A stretch of 64,000 nucleotides of DNA, taken from Flavonifractor sp. An82. GTDB lineage: Bacteria; Bacillota; Clostridia; Oscillospirales; Oscillospiraceae. Location: contig NZ_NFHG01000005.1 of the NCBI RefSeq assembly GCF_002159265.1, positions 124,001-188,000 of the forward strand, in the 5' to 3' direction. The notes beneath the pieces are model-generated. The model had not been told where the DNA came from and made no database searches. It saw nothing but the letters and a program-made list of their open reading frames with translations. A program made the translations under genes and the position numbers. Of the stretch, positions 33,826 to 42,611 are shown piece by piece (the first letter of the stretch is position 1; the number at the start of each line of letters is the position of its first letter).

Positions 33826-34836
33826 TTCCTTTTGAATTCCTTTCTGCACACGCTCCAGTCCCCGGTGGAGTAAAATGCCCAGCACCAGATTGATGGGATA
33901 GGCAATGAGATAATAGGTAATATGGAGGGGATCGTGGTCCAGCCAAGGGGCCAGCAGATCAAATTCCCGGGTGACAATCACATTGAGGAGGTAGATCTCC
34001 AGGCTACTGCTCCCCACTGCCCGCAAAAAGCTGTGGAGCCACCGGCCAGGCAGCCGGTCCAGCAGTCTGCCCAAAATGAGGCACACCGGAACCACCCCTG
34101 CGGTAATGGCAAGGGTCAACGGAAAAATAGTTGGTTGGCCCCGCCAGCAGGGCACAACAGTCAGACCCAAAACCACCGCTGTACTCCATACTGCCAGGTG
34201 CCTGGCACTGAGCTTTTTACCCTCTATCACATAGAAAGCCACCAAAAACCCCATGGCAAAATCCGGGATACGCAACAGAAAATCCGGCAGGTGCAGCACC
34301 CCGGCGCTCCAGGTCACCCGGTAGAGCCAGTAGCCCGCCAGATACATGCCCAGGGTCAGCAGCTCCTTATATGGGCAGCGACGAAACAGCTTGTAGTACA
34401 GCGGAGCCGCCAAGTAAAACACCAGGATGGCGGAAATATACCAGTTGAATCCGCCGGGCACATTCAGCCAGTAATACAGAGTGGATAAATTCCAGAAGAT
34501 CACATCCGGGGTAATCCGCCCCACCGCAGCCAGGACCACACTGTAAACCCCTACCACCAGCCAGAACGCGGGCAGCAGCCGTTTCAGCCGCCGGCCCAGG
34601 TAGCGCCCATAGGGCTCTTGCTCCCGACGGGTCAGGGAGCAGCAGATCCCCATGCCGGAGAGCAGCAGGAAAATATCCACACCAGAAAACCCCATAGCCC
34701 GAAACAATTTGAAGGGCAGAAATTCCACATTCAGCTCATAGGCGTGGAAGAGCATGACATACAGCATGGCAATTCCCATCAGTTCGCCCCGATAGCGGCT
34801 CAGCAGCTCATAGCCGCCGCGGCTTTGCTCTGTCAT
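33823..34836 (-). CDS. Acyltransferase-3 family membrane protein
   Basis: A 337-residue protein with about ten helices. The N-terminal YRGELMGIAMLYVMLFHAYE has the conserved Arg and His of the family, and FSGVDIFLLLSGMGI follows. Members transfer acetyl or other acyl groups to sugars of the wall or exopolysaccharide across the membrane. The start is ATG 34836 with AGGAGGTGG; the first ATG in the frame has no ribosome site. The acceptor is not indicated by neighbours. It is convergent with ilvC and separated from the GntR gene by that gene's terminator. Confidence 0.9.
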   Translation of the reverse strand: MTEQSRGGYELLSRYRGELMGIAMLYVMLFHAYELNVEFLPFKLFRAMGFSGVDIFLLLSGMGICCSLTRREQEPYGRYLGRRLKRLLPAFWLVVGVYSVVLAAVGRITPDVIFWNLSTLYYWLNVPGGFNWYISAILVFYLAAPLYYKLFRRCPYKELLTLGMYLAGYWLYRVTWSAGVLHLPDFLLRIPDFAMGFLVAFYVIEGKKLSARHLAVWSTAVVLGLTVVPCWRGQPTIFPLTLAITAGVVPVCLILGRLLDRLPGRWLHSFLRAVGSSSLEIYLLNVIVTREFDLLAPWLDHDPLHITYYLIAYPINLVLGILLHRGLERVQKGIQKE

Positions 34837-34908
34837 CTCTCCACCTCCTGTCCGCAGCATCGTAATGATGCTATTATACGTTTCCCCCTCCGCTCCGTCA
34901 ATCCCGGC

Positions 34909-34948
34909 AAAAGGCGGGCCTGTCCTCTTCCGGACAGGCCCGCCTTTT
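34909..34948 (-). terminator. Terminator of the GntR-family gene
   Basis: A long, nearly perfect stem (AAAAGGCGGGCCTGTCC and complement) with a short loop and T-runs in both directions, 7 bases after the GntR stop. Confidence 0.92.
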
Positions 34949-34954
34949 GGTCCT

Positions 34955-35632
34955 TTACTCCTCCAGCCCCATCACATCCATGCTGTGGCGCATGTGGATG
35001 GCCATGGCATAGCCGGCACCCTCCCCGTCACGCTTGCGGAAGAACTCCATCAGCAGAGCGTGGTCCCGGCGGGTGTCCTCGGCCAGCTGCTCCTGATGCT
35101 CTCCCGCCGTCAGGGCGGAGGCCACCGCCTGATCGATGAGGGGGAGCAGCCGCACCAGAAATTCGTTGTGGGCCCCCCGGACGATGGCGGCATGGAACGC
35201 CCGGTCAGCCTGGGTCCGGTCCCGCCCGACCCGAATGCACTCCTCCACCTCCATGCCCCGGCGGAGGATCTCCTCCAGCTCCTCCGCCGTGGCCCGCCGG
35301 CAGGCCAGCTCCGCCGCCCTGGGCTCAAAGATGGAGCGCAGCTCAAACAGGTCCCGCAGCTGGCCTCGGATCTGCTCCAGACTGGAGAAGCCGAAGTCGT
35401 CCATCTCCGCCACCTGCTGGGCCACAAAGGTACCCTTGCCTCGGCGCACCTCCAGCACTCCCTGGGCGGTCAGGGTGCGAATGGCCTCCCGCAGGGTTGC
35501 CCGGCTTACCCCCAGCTCCCGGGCCAGCTCCACCTCGTTGGGCAGCTTCTCTCCCGCATTCAGCCCCTTCTCCAACACAATACGGCTGTACAGCCGTTCC
35601 GCCGTCTGCTGGGCCAGATTTTTCCTTTCCAT
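34955..35632 (-). CDS. GntR/FadR-subfamily transcriptional regulator
   Basis: A 225-residue regulator. The N-terminal winged helix has [20 protein letters not shown] and [13 protein letters not shown]-terminal FCD ligand-binding domain has [19 protein letters not shown] and conserved acidic and His residues ([26 protein letters not shown]) that usually bind a metal and an organic acid. It is divergent from ilvD, with a matching half-palindrome in the shared promoter region, so it probably controls ilvD and itself. The effector might be a branched-chain pathway acid; that is inference. Confidence 0.94.
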   Translation of the reverse strand: MERKNLAQQTAERLYSRIVLEKGLNAGEKLPNEVELARELGVSRATLREAIRTLTAQGVLEVRRGKGTFVAQQVAEMDDFGFSSLEQIRGQLRDLFELRSIFEPRAAELACRRATAEELEEILRRGMEVEECIRVGRDRTQADRAFHAAIVRGAHNEFLVRLLPLIDQAVASALTAGEHQEQLAEDTRRDHALLMEFFRKRDGEGAGYAMAIHMRHSMDVMGLEE

Positions 35633-35657
35633 ACCCTACTTCCCTTCTGGTCAGTCC

Positions 35658-35686
35658 TTGACAGTTCTCCTACTATCATATAATAT
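35658..35686 (+). promoter_or_regulatory. ilvD promoter
   Basis: TTGACA (35658-35663), 17-base spacer, TAATAT (35681-35686), a good sigma-A promoter. Confidence 0.85.
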
Positions 35687-35687
35687 A

Positions 35688-35698
35688 TAGTCAGACAA
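35688..35698. promoter_or_regulatory. Candidate GntR/FadR-type operator before ilvD
   Basis: TAGTCAGACAA fits the loose FadR-subfamily pattern T-n-GT-n3-AC-n-A and covers the start of transcription of ilvD. Confidence 0.45.
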
Positions 35699-35725
35699 TG
35701 CAAGCGTCATCATACAACGCAAGCG
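35697..35725 (+). repeat. Short direct repeat in the ilvD leader
   Basis: AATGCAAGCG (35697-35706) and AACGCAAGCG (35716-35725) are 19 bases apart, one mismatch, just before the ribosome site. They may be a second regulator site. Confidence 0.5.
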
Positions 35726-35749
35726 ATAGATAGAAGGAGGTCATTCCCC

Positions 35750-37411
35750 ATGCGCAGCGACAATGTTACCAAGGGCGTGGAACGCGCCCCCAACCGCTCC
35801 CTGTTTTACGCTCTGGGCTACACCAAGGAGGAGCTGGAGCGTCCCCTCATCGGCGTGGTGTGCTCCTACAATGAGATCGTGCCCGGCCACATGAATCTGG
35901 ACAAGATCGCCGAGGCCGTGAAGGCGGGTGTCCGCGCCGCCGGCGGCACTCCGGTGGAGTTCCCCGCCATTGCCGTGTGCGACGGCATCGCCATGGGCCA
36001 CATCGGCATGAAGTACTCCCTGGTCACCCGTGACCTGATCGCCGACTCCACCGAGGCCATGGCCATCGCCCACCAGTTTGACGGCCTGGTCATGATCCCC
36101 AACTGCGACAAGAACGTGCCCGGCCTGCTGATGGCTGCCGCCCGTGTCAACATCCCCACCATCTTCTGCTCCGGCGGTCCCATGCTGGCCGGCCGACTCA
36201 ACGACGGCCGCCGCTCCTGCCTGAGCCATATGTTTGAGGCGGTGGGCGCCTACAAGGCGGGCAAGCTGGACGAGGCCGGCGTGGAGGACTACGAGAACAA
36301 CGCCTGCCCCTCCTGCGGCTCCTGCTCCGGCATGTACACCGCCAACTCCATGAACTGCCTCACCGAGGCCATCGGCATGGGCCTGCGGGGCAACGGCACC
36401 ATTCCCGCCGTGTGGTCCGCCCGTCTGCGGCTGGCCAAGCACGCCGGCATGCAGATCATAGAGCTGGTAAAGAAGGACATCAAGCCCCGGGATATCATGA
36501 CCCCCGCCGCCTTCCACAACGCCGAGGCCGTGGACATGGCCCTGGGCTGCTCCACCAACACCATGCTCCACCTGCCTGCCATCGCCCACGAGTGCGGCAT
36601 TGAGCTGGATCTGGACATGAGCAACGAGATCTCCTCCAAGACCCCCAACCTGTGCCACCTGGCCCCCGCCGGCGACACCTACATGGAGGATCTGGAGGGC
36701 GCCGGCGGCGTGTACGCCGTCATGAAGGAGCTGACCAAAAAGGGCCTGCTGGACACCAGCGTCATGACCTGCACCGGCAAGACCCTGGAGGAAAATCTGG
36801 AGGGCGTTGTCAACCGCAACCCGGAGATTATCCGTCCTGTGGAGAATCCCTACTCCGCCGACGGCGGCATCGCCGTGCTCAAGGGCAACCTGGCCCCCGA
36901 GGGCTGCGTGGTGAAGCGCTCCGCCGTGGCCCCCGAGATGATGGCCCACACCGGCCCCGCCCGTGTCTTTGACTCCGAGGAGGAGGCCATCACCGCCATC
37001 TACGCCGGCAAGATCGTCCCCGGCGACGTGGTGGTCATCCGCTACGAGGGCCCCAAGGGCGGCCCCGGCATGCGTGAGATGCTCAACCCCACCTCCGCCA
37101 TCGTGGGCATGGGCCTGGGCGAGAGCGTGGCTCTCATCACCGACGGCCGCTTCTCCGGCGCCACCCGGGGCGCTGCCATCGGCCATGTCTGCCCGGAGGC
37201 CGCTCAGGGCGGACCCATCGCCTTCGTGGAGGAGGGCGACATCATCTCCATCGATATCTCCGCCTGCAAGATCGAGGTGCAAGTGGACGAGGCCACCCTG
37301 GCCCAGCGTAAGGCCAAGTGGGTGTGCCCCGAGCCCAAGGTCAAAACCGGCTATTTGGCTCGTTATGCCAAGCTGGTCACTTCTGCTTCCCGCGGTGCGG
37401 TGCTGGAATAA
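35750..37411 (+). CDS. ilvD: Dihydroxy-acid dehydratase
   Basis: A 553-residue iron-sulfur enzyme converting dihydroxy acids to the 2-keto acids of valine and isoleucine. Cluster ligands lie in [11 protein letters not shown] and [17 protein letters not shown]; the third Cys is near GHVCPEA, after [17 protein letters not shown] precedes the ATG. It is the missing step of the ilvBNC set but is transcribed alone behind its own promoter. A bidirectional terminator follows 10 bases later. Confidence 0.98.
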   Translation: MRSDNVTKGVERAPNRSLFYALGYTKEELERPLIGVVCSYNEIVPGHMNLDKIAEAVKAGVRAAGGTPVEFPAIAVCDGIAMGHIGMKYSLVTRDLIADSTEAMAIAHQFDGLVMIPNCDKNVPGLLMAAARVNIPTIFCSGGPMLAGRLNDGRRSCLSHMFEAVGAYKAGKLDEAGVEDYENNACPSCGSCSGMYTANSMNCLTEAIGMGLRGNGTIPAVWSARLRLAKHAGMQIIELVKKDIKPRDIMTPAAFHNAEAVDMALGCSTNTMLHLPAIAHECGIELDLDMSNEISSKTPNLCHLAPAGDTYMEDLEGAGGVYAVMKELTKKGLLDTSVMTCTGKTLEENLEGVVNRNPEIIRPVENPYSADGGIAVLKGNLAPEGCVVKRSAVAPEMMAHTGPARVFDSEEEAITAIYAGKIVPGDVVVIRYEGPKGGPGMREMLNPTSAIVGMGLGESVALITDGRFSGATRGAAIGHVCPEAAQGGPIAFVEEGDIISIDISACKIEVQVDEATLAQRKAKWVCPEPKVKTGYLARYAKLVTSASRGAVLE

Positions 37412-37419
37412 GCCAAACA

Positions 37420-37459
37420 ACAAAAAGCGGACCTGCCCATTGGCAGGTCCGCTTTTTAT
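37420..37459. terminator. Bidirectional terminator between ilvD and lysS
   Basis: AAAAAGCGGACCTGCC pairs with GGCAGGTCCGCTTTTT, usable on both strands by the convergent genes. Confidence 0.94.
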
Positions 37460-37470
37460 TATAAATTAGA

Positions 37471-39420
37471 TCAATACAGCTTGGCGCCGGCGGGGATGTG
37501 GTCATCCACCATCAGGCAGTGCAGCTTCTCCTGGCCCTCCTCATAGTGGATGGCGGAGATGATCATGCCGCAGGAGTCGATGCCCATCATCTTGCGGGCG
37601 GGCAGGTTGGTGATGGCGATGAGGGTCTTGCCCACCAGCTCCTCAGGCTCATAGGTGTCGTGGATGCCGCTGAGGATCACGCGGTCGGTGCCGGTGCCGT
37701 CGTCCAGGACGAACTTCAGCAGCTTCTTGCTCTTGGGCACCGCGGTGCACTCCTTCACCTTGACGGCCCGGAAGTCGGACTTGGAGAAGGTGTCAAAGTC
37801 CACCTCATCCTTGAACAGAGGCTCGATCTCCACCTTGGAGAAGTCGATGGGACCGGCCTCGGCCCGGGGCACGTCCACAGAAGCGGCGGGAGCAACGGCG
37901 GCCTTGGGGGCCTCCACCTTCTCCAGGGGCTTCATGGTGGGGAACAGGATGACGTCGCGGATGGAGTCGGAATTGGTGAGCAGCATGACCGCGCGGTCGA
38001 TGCCGATGCCCATGCCGCCCGTGGGGGGCAGGCCGTACTCCAGAGCGTTGATGAAGTCCTCGTCCATCATGCCGGCCTCGTCGTTGCCCATGTCCCGCAG
38101 GGCCAGCTCGTGCTCGAAGCGGCCGCGCTGGTCGATGGGGTCGTTGAGCTCGGAGAAGGCGTTGGCGAACTCACAGTGGTTGATGAACAGCTCAAACCGC
38201 TCGGTAAGCCGGGGATCCTTGGGGGAGCGCTTGGTCAGCGGGGAGACCTCCACCGGGTACATGGTGATGAAGGTGGGCTGCACCAGCTTTTCCTCCACCC
38301 GCTGGTCAAAGGCCTCGTACAGGGCGGTGCCCCAGGTGCGCTCACAGCCCTCCATGTCGATGCCCTTGGCCTCCACAGCCTTGCAGGCCTCCTCGTCGTC
38401 GGAGATGGCGTCGAAGTCCACGCCCACATACTCCTTGACGGCGTCGATCATGGTCAGACGCTTCCAGCCGGGAGTCAGGTCGATGTCCACGCCCAGCCAG
38501 TTCACTTGGTAGGAGCCCAGGATGTCCTTGGCGGCGGTGGACAGGATGCCCTCGGCGATGTCCATCATGTCGTGGAAGTCGGCATAGGCCTCGTACAGCT
38601 CGATGGTGGTGAACTCCGGGTTGTGCTTGGGGTCCATGCCCTCGTTGCGGAAGATGCGGCCGATCTCATACACCCGCTCAAAGCCTCCCACGGTGAGCCG
38701 CTTCAGGTTCAGCTCGGTGGCGATGCGCATATACATGTCGATGTCCAGGGTGTTGTGGTGGGTGATGAAGGGCCGGGCGGTGGCGCCGCCGGAGATGGTG
38801 TTCAGAACGGGGGTCTCCACCTCCAGATAGTCCCGGTCGTCCAGGTACTTGCGCACGTGCTTGATGAAGGCGGTGCGGATCTGGAAGGTGCGGCGCACGT
38901 CCTCGTTCATGATCAGATCCACATACCGCTGGCGGTAACGGGTCTCCTTGTCGGTCAGGCCGTGGAACTTCTCGGGCAGAGGCTGAAGGGACTTGGAGAG
39001 AAGGGTCACCTTATGGGCCTTCACAGAAATCTCGCCCCGCTTGGTCTTAAAGACCTCACCTTCCACACCCACGATATCGCCGATGTCGATCTTTTTGAAT
39101 TTGGCAAAGGCCTCCTCGCCCAGCTCGTCGATGCGGACGTACAGCTGGATGCGGCCCTTCACGTCCTGCAGATCGCAGAACATGGCCTTGCCCATGCCGC
39201 GCTTGGACATGATGCGGCCGGCAATGGAGGTCTCGCTGCCCTCCAGGGCCTCGAAGTTCTCCTTAATATCGGCAGAGTGATGCTTGACCACGTATTTGGT
39301 GATCTGGAAGGGGTCCTGGCCCGCCTCCTGCAGCTCTTTGAGCTTGGCGCGGCGAATCAGGCGCTGTTCGGACAGGGACTGCTCTTCGGGCTGATTGACG
39401 CTTCTCTCTTCAGTACTCAT
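37471..39420 (-). CDS. lysS: Lysyl-tRNA synthetase (class II) with C-terminal tRNA-binding domain
   Basis: A 649-residue class II synthetase. The N-terminal OB anticodon domain has SIAGRIMSKRGMGKAMF; the catalytic core has motif 2 (RIFRNEGMDPKHNPEFT) and motif 3 (GGMGIGIDRAVMLL), ending near residue 500. An Ala/Pro linker joins an extra EMAP/Trbp111-like domain (about 535-649: FSKSDFRAVKVKECTAVPKS, NLPARKMMGIDSCGMI). That domain is common on MetRS and unusual on LysRS; plain LysRS is near 500 residues. The extension probably raises tRNA affinity. The gene lies 12 bases downstream of greA and is probably cotranscribed with it. Confidence 0.97.
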   Translation of the reverse strand: MSTEERSVNQPEEQSLSEQRLIRRAKLKELQEAGQDPFQITKYVVKHHSADIKENFEALEGSETSIAGRIMSKRGMGKAMFCDLQDVKGRIQLYVRIDELGEEAFAKFKKIDIGDIVGVEGEVFKTKRGEISVKAHKVTLLSKSLQPLPEKFHGLTDKETRYRQRYVDLIMNEDVRRTFQIRTAFIKHVRKYLDDRDYLEVETPVLNTISGGATARPFITHHNTLDIDMYMRIATELNLKRLTVGGFERVYEIGRIFRNEGMDPKHNPEFTTIELYEAYADFHDMMDIAEGILSTAAKDILGSYQVNWLGVDIDLTPGWKRLTMIDAVKEYVGVDFDAISDDEEACKAVEAKGIDMEGCERTWGTALYEAFDQRVEEKLVQPTFITMYPVEVSPLTKRSPKDPRLTERFELFINHCEFANAFSELNDPIDQRGRFEHELALRDMGNDEAGMMDEDFINALEYGLPPTGGMGIGIDRAVMLLTNSDSIRDVILFPTMKPLEKVEAPKAAVAPAASVDVPRAEAGPIDFSKVEIEPLFKDEVDFDTFSKSDFRAVKVKECTAVPKSKKLLKFVLDDGTGTDRVILSGIHDTYEPEELVGKTLIAITNLPARKMMGIDSCGMIISAIHYEEGQEKLHCLMVDDHIPAGAKLY

Positions 39421-39432
39421 TGTTCTTGCTCC

Positions 39433-39906
39433 TTACTTTTGAATCTCTAGGATACGATACCTTAATACACCGGCGGGAGCTTCCACCTGGACCTCCTCGC
39501 CTACCGCGCAGCCCAGCAGGGCTTTTCCAAAGGGGGAATCCTCGGAAATGCGGCCGTTCATGGGGTCGGCCTCCTGAGAGCCCACCACCTGGTAGGTCTC
39601 CTCCTCCTCAAACTCCAGGTCCAGCACCTTGACGGTGGAACCCAGACGGACGGAGTTGGGGTCGGTCTCATGCTCCTCGATGACCACGTAATTGGCCAGG
39701 ATGTTCTCCACCTCCGCAATGCGGGAGTAGAGCTTGCCCTGCTCGTTCTTGGCCTCGTCGTACTCGCTGTTCTCAGACAGATCGCCGAAGGAACGGGCCT
39801 CCTTAATCTGATCGGCCACCTCTTTTTCACGGACGGTCTTCAGATAGTTCAGCTCCTGTTTCAGCTCCTCCAGGCGCTCAGCGCTGAGTTTGAATTCTTT
39901 TGCCAT
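39433..39906 (-). CDS. greA: Transcription elongation factor GreA
   Basis: A 157-residue factor that restarts backtracked RNA polymerase. The N-terminal coiled coil has SAERLEELKQELNYLKT and the tip motif GDLSENSEYDEAK with the catalytic acidic residues; the C-terminal FKBP-like domain ends with SPFGKALLGC. I use ATG 39906 (MAKEFKLSAER) by family. A GTG 15 bases upstream is in frame and closer to the GGAAAGG ribosome site, so a five-residue longer form is possible. lysS follows at 12 bases. Confidence 0.96.
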   Translation of the reverse strand: MAKEFKLSAERLEELKQELNYLKTVREKEVADQIKEARSFGDLSENSEYDEAKNEQGKLYSRIAEVENILANYVVIEEHETDPNSVRLGSTVKVLDLEFEEEETYQVVGSQEADPMNGRISEDSPFGKALLGCAVGEEVQVEAPAGVLRYRILEIQK

Positions 39907-40035
39907 GTCGATCGTGCACACCTTTCCTTGATTGCTTTACTCTATAGGCACGGGGCCAGCACCGGCCCCCGCAAATTCAGAACGGAAACACTCCGCCACG
40001 TTAATACGATATTATATGTAGTTTACCCCCTCCTG

Positions 40036-40761
40036 TCAAGTCAATAATTTGGTATTAGGTGGCAGAAATTGCAGCTCTTCGCCCTTGATTTTTCCCTCCT
40101 CCCACAGCACCGCCAGCAGAGGCAGCCGGTCCAGTCCGGCGGGGAGTCCGCAGTGTGCCAGCGCGGGCAGAAAGCCCGCCAGATCGGGCCGGTGTCCGTA
40201 CAGGTGAAACACCGTCCGCCCTGCCGGAGCCTCCGGGCCGAAGGCCAGCACCACGTCGGCCTGTCCTACCTCCGGCGGCCGCACCGCCGCTCCGAACTCC
40301 GCCCGCAGCCAGCCGGCCAGCTCTTCCCCCTCCGCTCCGGCGTCCACCGCCAGGTCACGCACCCGGGGGCACAGCTGCTCCGCCGCCCAGAAGAGGGCGT
40401 GGCTTACCCGCTGCCCGTACAAAAGTACCGATGCCCGCTCCGGCCTGCACTCCTGCCATGCCAGGGCAGCCAGGGCCAGCGGCGCGGCCAGAGCCTGACA
40501 GAAGGTCTCCGGCTCCACCGGACGCAGCCCCGCCCGGCGCAGCTCCTCCCAATAAGGAAAGTCCGCCGCCGTCAGCACCCGCCGTACGCCGGAGCGGAAG
40601 AGCAGCGCAGCTCCCCGCTCCACCCGTTTGCGCAGCCTGCGCTCCCCCATGCCCGCCTTGACCGGCACCTCCACCCAGAGGCTGCATAGTCCCAGCAGCC
40701 ACCGCCGTTCCGCCCGGGGCTTCCGTCCCCGCCCCTCCGTCAGCTCCAGTACACCGATCAT
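40036..40761 (-). CDS. Uncharacterised protein (241 aa) upstream of greA
   Basis: An Arg/Ala/Leu-rich cytoplasmic protein. It begins MIGVLELTEGRGRKPRAERR, contains RVLTAADFPYWEELRRAGLR and ASVLLYGQRVSHALFWAAEQ, and ends LLAVLWEEGKIKGEELQFLP. I chose ATG 40761 because AGGTGA lies 8 bases upstream; a GTG 39 bases earlier is the alternative. No signal peptide or membrane segment is seen. The middle alternates short strands and helices, and NTKLLT is the very end. I do not recognise a family. It is on the same strand as greA and lysS, about 130 bases upstream of greA. Confidence 0.65.
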   Translation of the reverse strand: MIGVLELTEGRGRKPRAERRWLLGLCSLWVEVPVKAGMGERRLRKRVERGAALLFRSGVRRVLTAADFPYWEELRRAGLRPVEPETFCQALAAPLALAALAWQECRPERASVLLYGQRVSHALFWAAEQLCPRVRDLAVDAGAEGEELAGWLRAEFGAAVRPPEVGQADVVLAFGPEAPAGRTVFHLYGHRPDLAGFLPALAHCGLPAGLDRLPLLAVLWEEGKIKGEELQFLPPNTKLLT

Positions 40762-40956
40762 ACCTGTCTTCACCTCAGAAAAGCCTATGCGTTCCGCCAC
40801 GCCTTATGACCCATCCCTTTTCAGATCCTTTACAATGTCTTACCCCGGTTTTGCATTCCTTTACCGGACCATGATAGCGGCACCCCAAATCTTTCGGGTA
40901 TGATGCATATGTCTCTGGAGAGATTAAGATTGAACCTGATTTTGGAGGAATCAAGC

Positions 40957-42516
40957 ATGAACTGGAAACGTCCCCTGGCAATCACTCTGGCTGCCGCCAC
41001 CTTCGGCGCCACCCTGGCCGCCTGCGGCGCTCCCGCCGCCTCTACCCCCGATGCCAGCGCCACCCCTGCGGCGGAGGCTCAGAACCTGTCCGCCCAGGCC
41101 GTCAAGGCCCCCAAGTATGTCTTCCTGTTTATCGGCGACGGCATGAGCTATCCCCAGATCCAGTCCACCGCCGACTATCTGGGCGCCCTCGAAGATGCCG
41201 ACTACTGGCAGGCCGAGCCCAGCCTGGACGACAACGGCGGTGCCGTGCTGGACGGCCCTTCCTACCTGAACTTTATGAACTTTGAGGCTGCCGGCTCCGC
41301 CGTCACCTACGACTCCAACAGCTTCTGCCCCGACTCCGCTTCCACCGCCACTTCTATTTCCACCGGTCACAAGACCTACTCCGGCACCATCAACATGGAC
41401 GAGACCGGCACCACCGCCTATGAGACCATCGCCGAGAAGGTCCACGACCAGCTGGGCATGAAGGTGGGCATCATCTCCTCCGTCAACCTGAACCATGCCA
41501 CCCCCGCCGCCTTCTACGCCCATCAGGCCAGCCGCAACGACTACTATGAGATCGGCCTGGAGCTGGTAGAGTCCGGCTTTGAGTACTTCGCCGGCGGCGG
41601 CCTGCTGAAGCCCACCGGCGCTGAGGGTGACCAGGCCGACCTGTACACCCTGGCTGAGGAGGCCGGCTACAACGTAGTCAAGACCCAGGCCGAGGCCGAG
41701 CAGGTCACCGAGGGCCCCGTGGTCATCGTGGACGAACATCTGGCCGACGGCGACGCCATGGCTTACGAGCTGGACCGCACCGACGACATGTGGGCGCTGG
41801 CCGACTATGTGGAGAAGGGCATCGAGGTTCTGGACAATGACAAGGGCTTCTTCATGATGTGCGAGGGCGGCAAGATCGACTGGGCCTGCCACGCCAACGA
41901 CGCTGCCTCCTCCATCCACGACACCAAGGCCATGGCCGACGCGGTGCAGGTAGCTATCGACTTCGCTGAAGAGCATCCTGACGAGACTCTGATCCTGGTC
42001 ACCGGCGACCATGAGACCGGCGGCCTGACCATCGGCTTCGCCGGCACCGACTACGACACCTACCTGAACCTGCTGGAGAGCCAGAAGATCTCCTTCGCCA
42101 AGTATGACAGCGACTATGTGGCCGCCTACAAGGAGAACAAGACCTCCTTCGAGGACGTGCTGACCGACATCGAGACCCTGTTCGGTCTGAAGACCGAGGG
42201 CGAGGAGGGCGACAAGCTGGTGCTCACCCCCTACGAGCTCAGCCAGCTGAAGACCGCCTACGAGAAGAGCATCAATGAGACCGCCACCGGCATGGACGAG
42301 CAGCAGGAGTACGTGATGTACGGCACCTATGAGCCCCTCACCGTCACCATCACCCACATCCTGAACAACAAGTCCGGCGTGTCCTTCACCTCCTACAGTC
42401 ACACCGGCCTGCCCGTGGCCGTGCTGGCCCACGGCCTTAATGCCGAGCAGTTCAACGGCTACTACGACAATACCGAGATCTTCAACAAGCTGGCCGATAT
42501 GCTCAGCGTTCAGTAA
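40957..42516 (+). CDS. Alkaline phosphatase lipoprotein
   Basis: A 519-residue PhoA-superfamily enzyme releasing phosphate from organic esters outside the membrane. The lipobox GATLAAC is at residues 15-21, followed by an Ala/Thr/Pro linker. The first metal site is IGDGMSYPQ; the nucleophile Ser is in CPDSASTATS (about residue 127); TGDHETGG is the C-terminal metal motif. The start is ATG 40957 with GGAGGA upstream; the longer open frame starts in the promoter region. The next gene follows after a hairpin without a T-run, so read-through into it is possible. Phosphate control is likely, but no Pho box was readable. Confidence 0.93.
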   Translation: MNWKRPLAITLAAATFGATLAACGAPAASTPDASATPAAEAQNLSAQAVKAPKYVFLFIGDGMSYPQIQSTADYLGALEDADYWQAEPSLDDNGGAVLDGPSYLNFMNFEAAGSAVTYDSNSFCPDSASTATSISTGHKTYSGTINMDETGTTAYETIAEKVHDQLGMKVGIISSVNLNHATPAAFYAHQASRNDYYEIGLELVESGFEYFAGGGLLKPTGAEGDQADLYTLAEEAGYNVVKTQAEAEQVTEGPVVIVDEHLADGDAMAYELDRTDDMWALADYVEKGIEVLDNDKGFFMMCEGGKIDWACHANDAASSIHDTKAMADAVQVAIDFAEEHPDETLILVTGDHETGGLTIGFAGTDYDTYLNLLESQKISFAKYDSDYVAAYKENKTSFEDVLTDIETLFGLKTEGEEGDKLVLTPYELSQLKTAYEKSINETATGMDEQQEYVMYGTYEPLTVTITHILNNKSGVSFTSYSHTGLPVAVLAHGLNAEQFNGYYDNTEIFNKLADMLSVQ

Positions 42517-42611
42517 GTTTCCCCTTCCTTCCAACTCCGCCCATACAGACAGCAGAGAGGATGCGGCGCATGCCGCATCCTCTCTGCCCATGCGAAAGGA
42601 CCGATACATTG

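Noticed and set aside
42553-42585. Terminator between the phosphatase and YibE/F genes
   Set aside because: The stem AGAGAGGATGCGGC with its complement is perfect, but no T-run follows; it may be an RNA processing or stability element instead.
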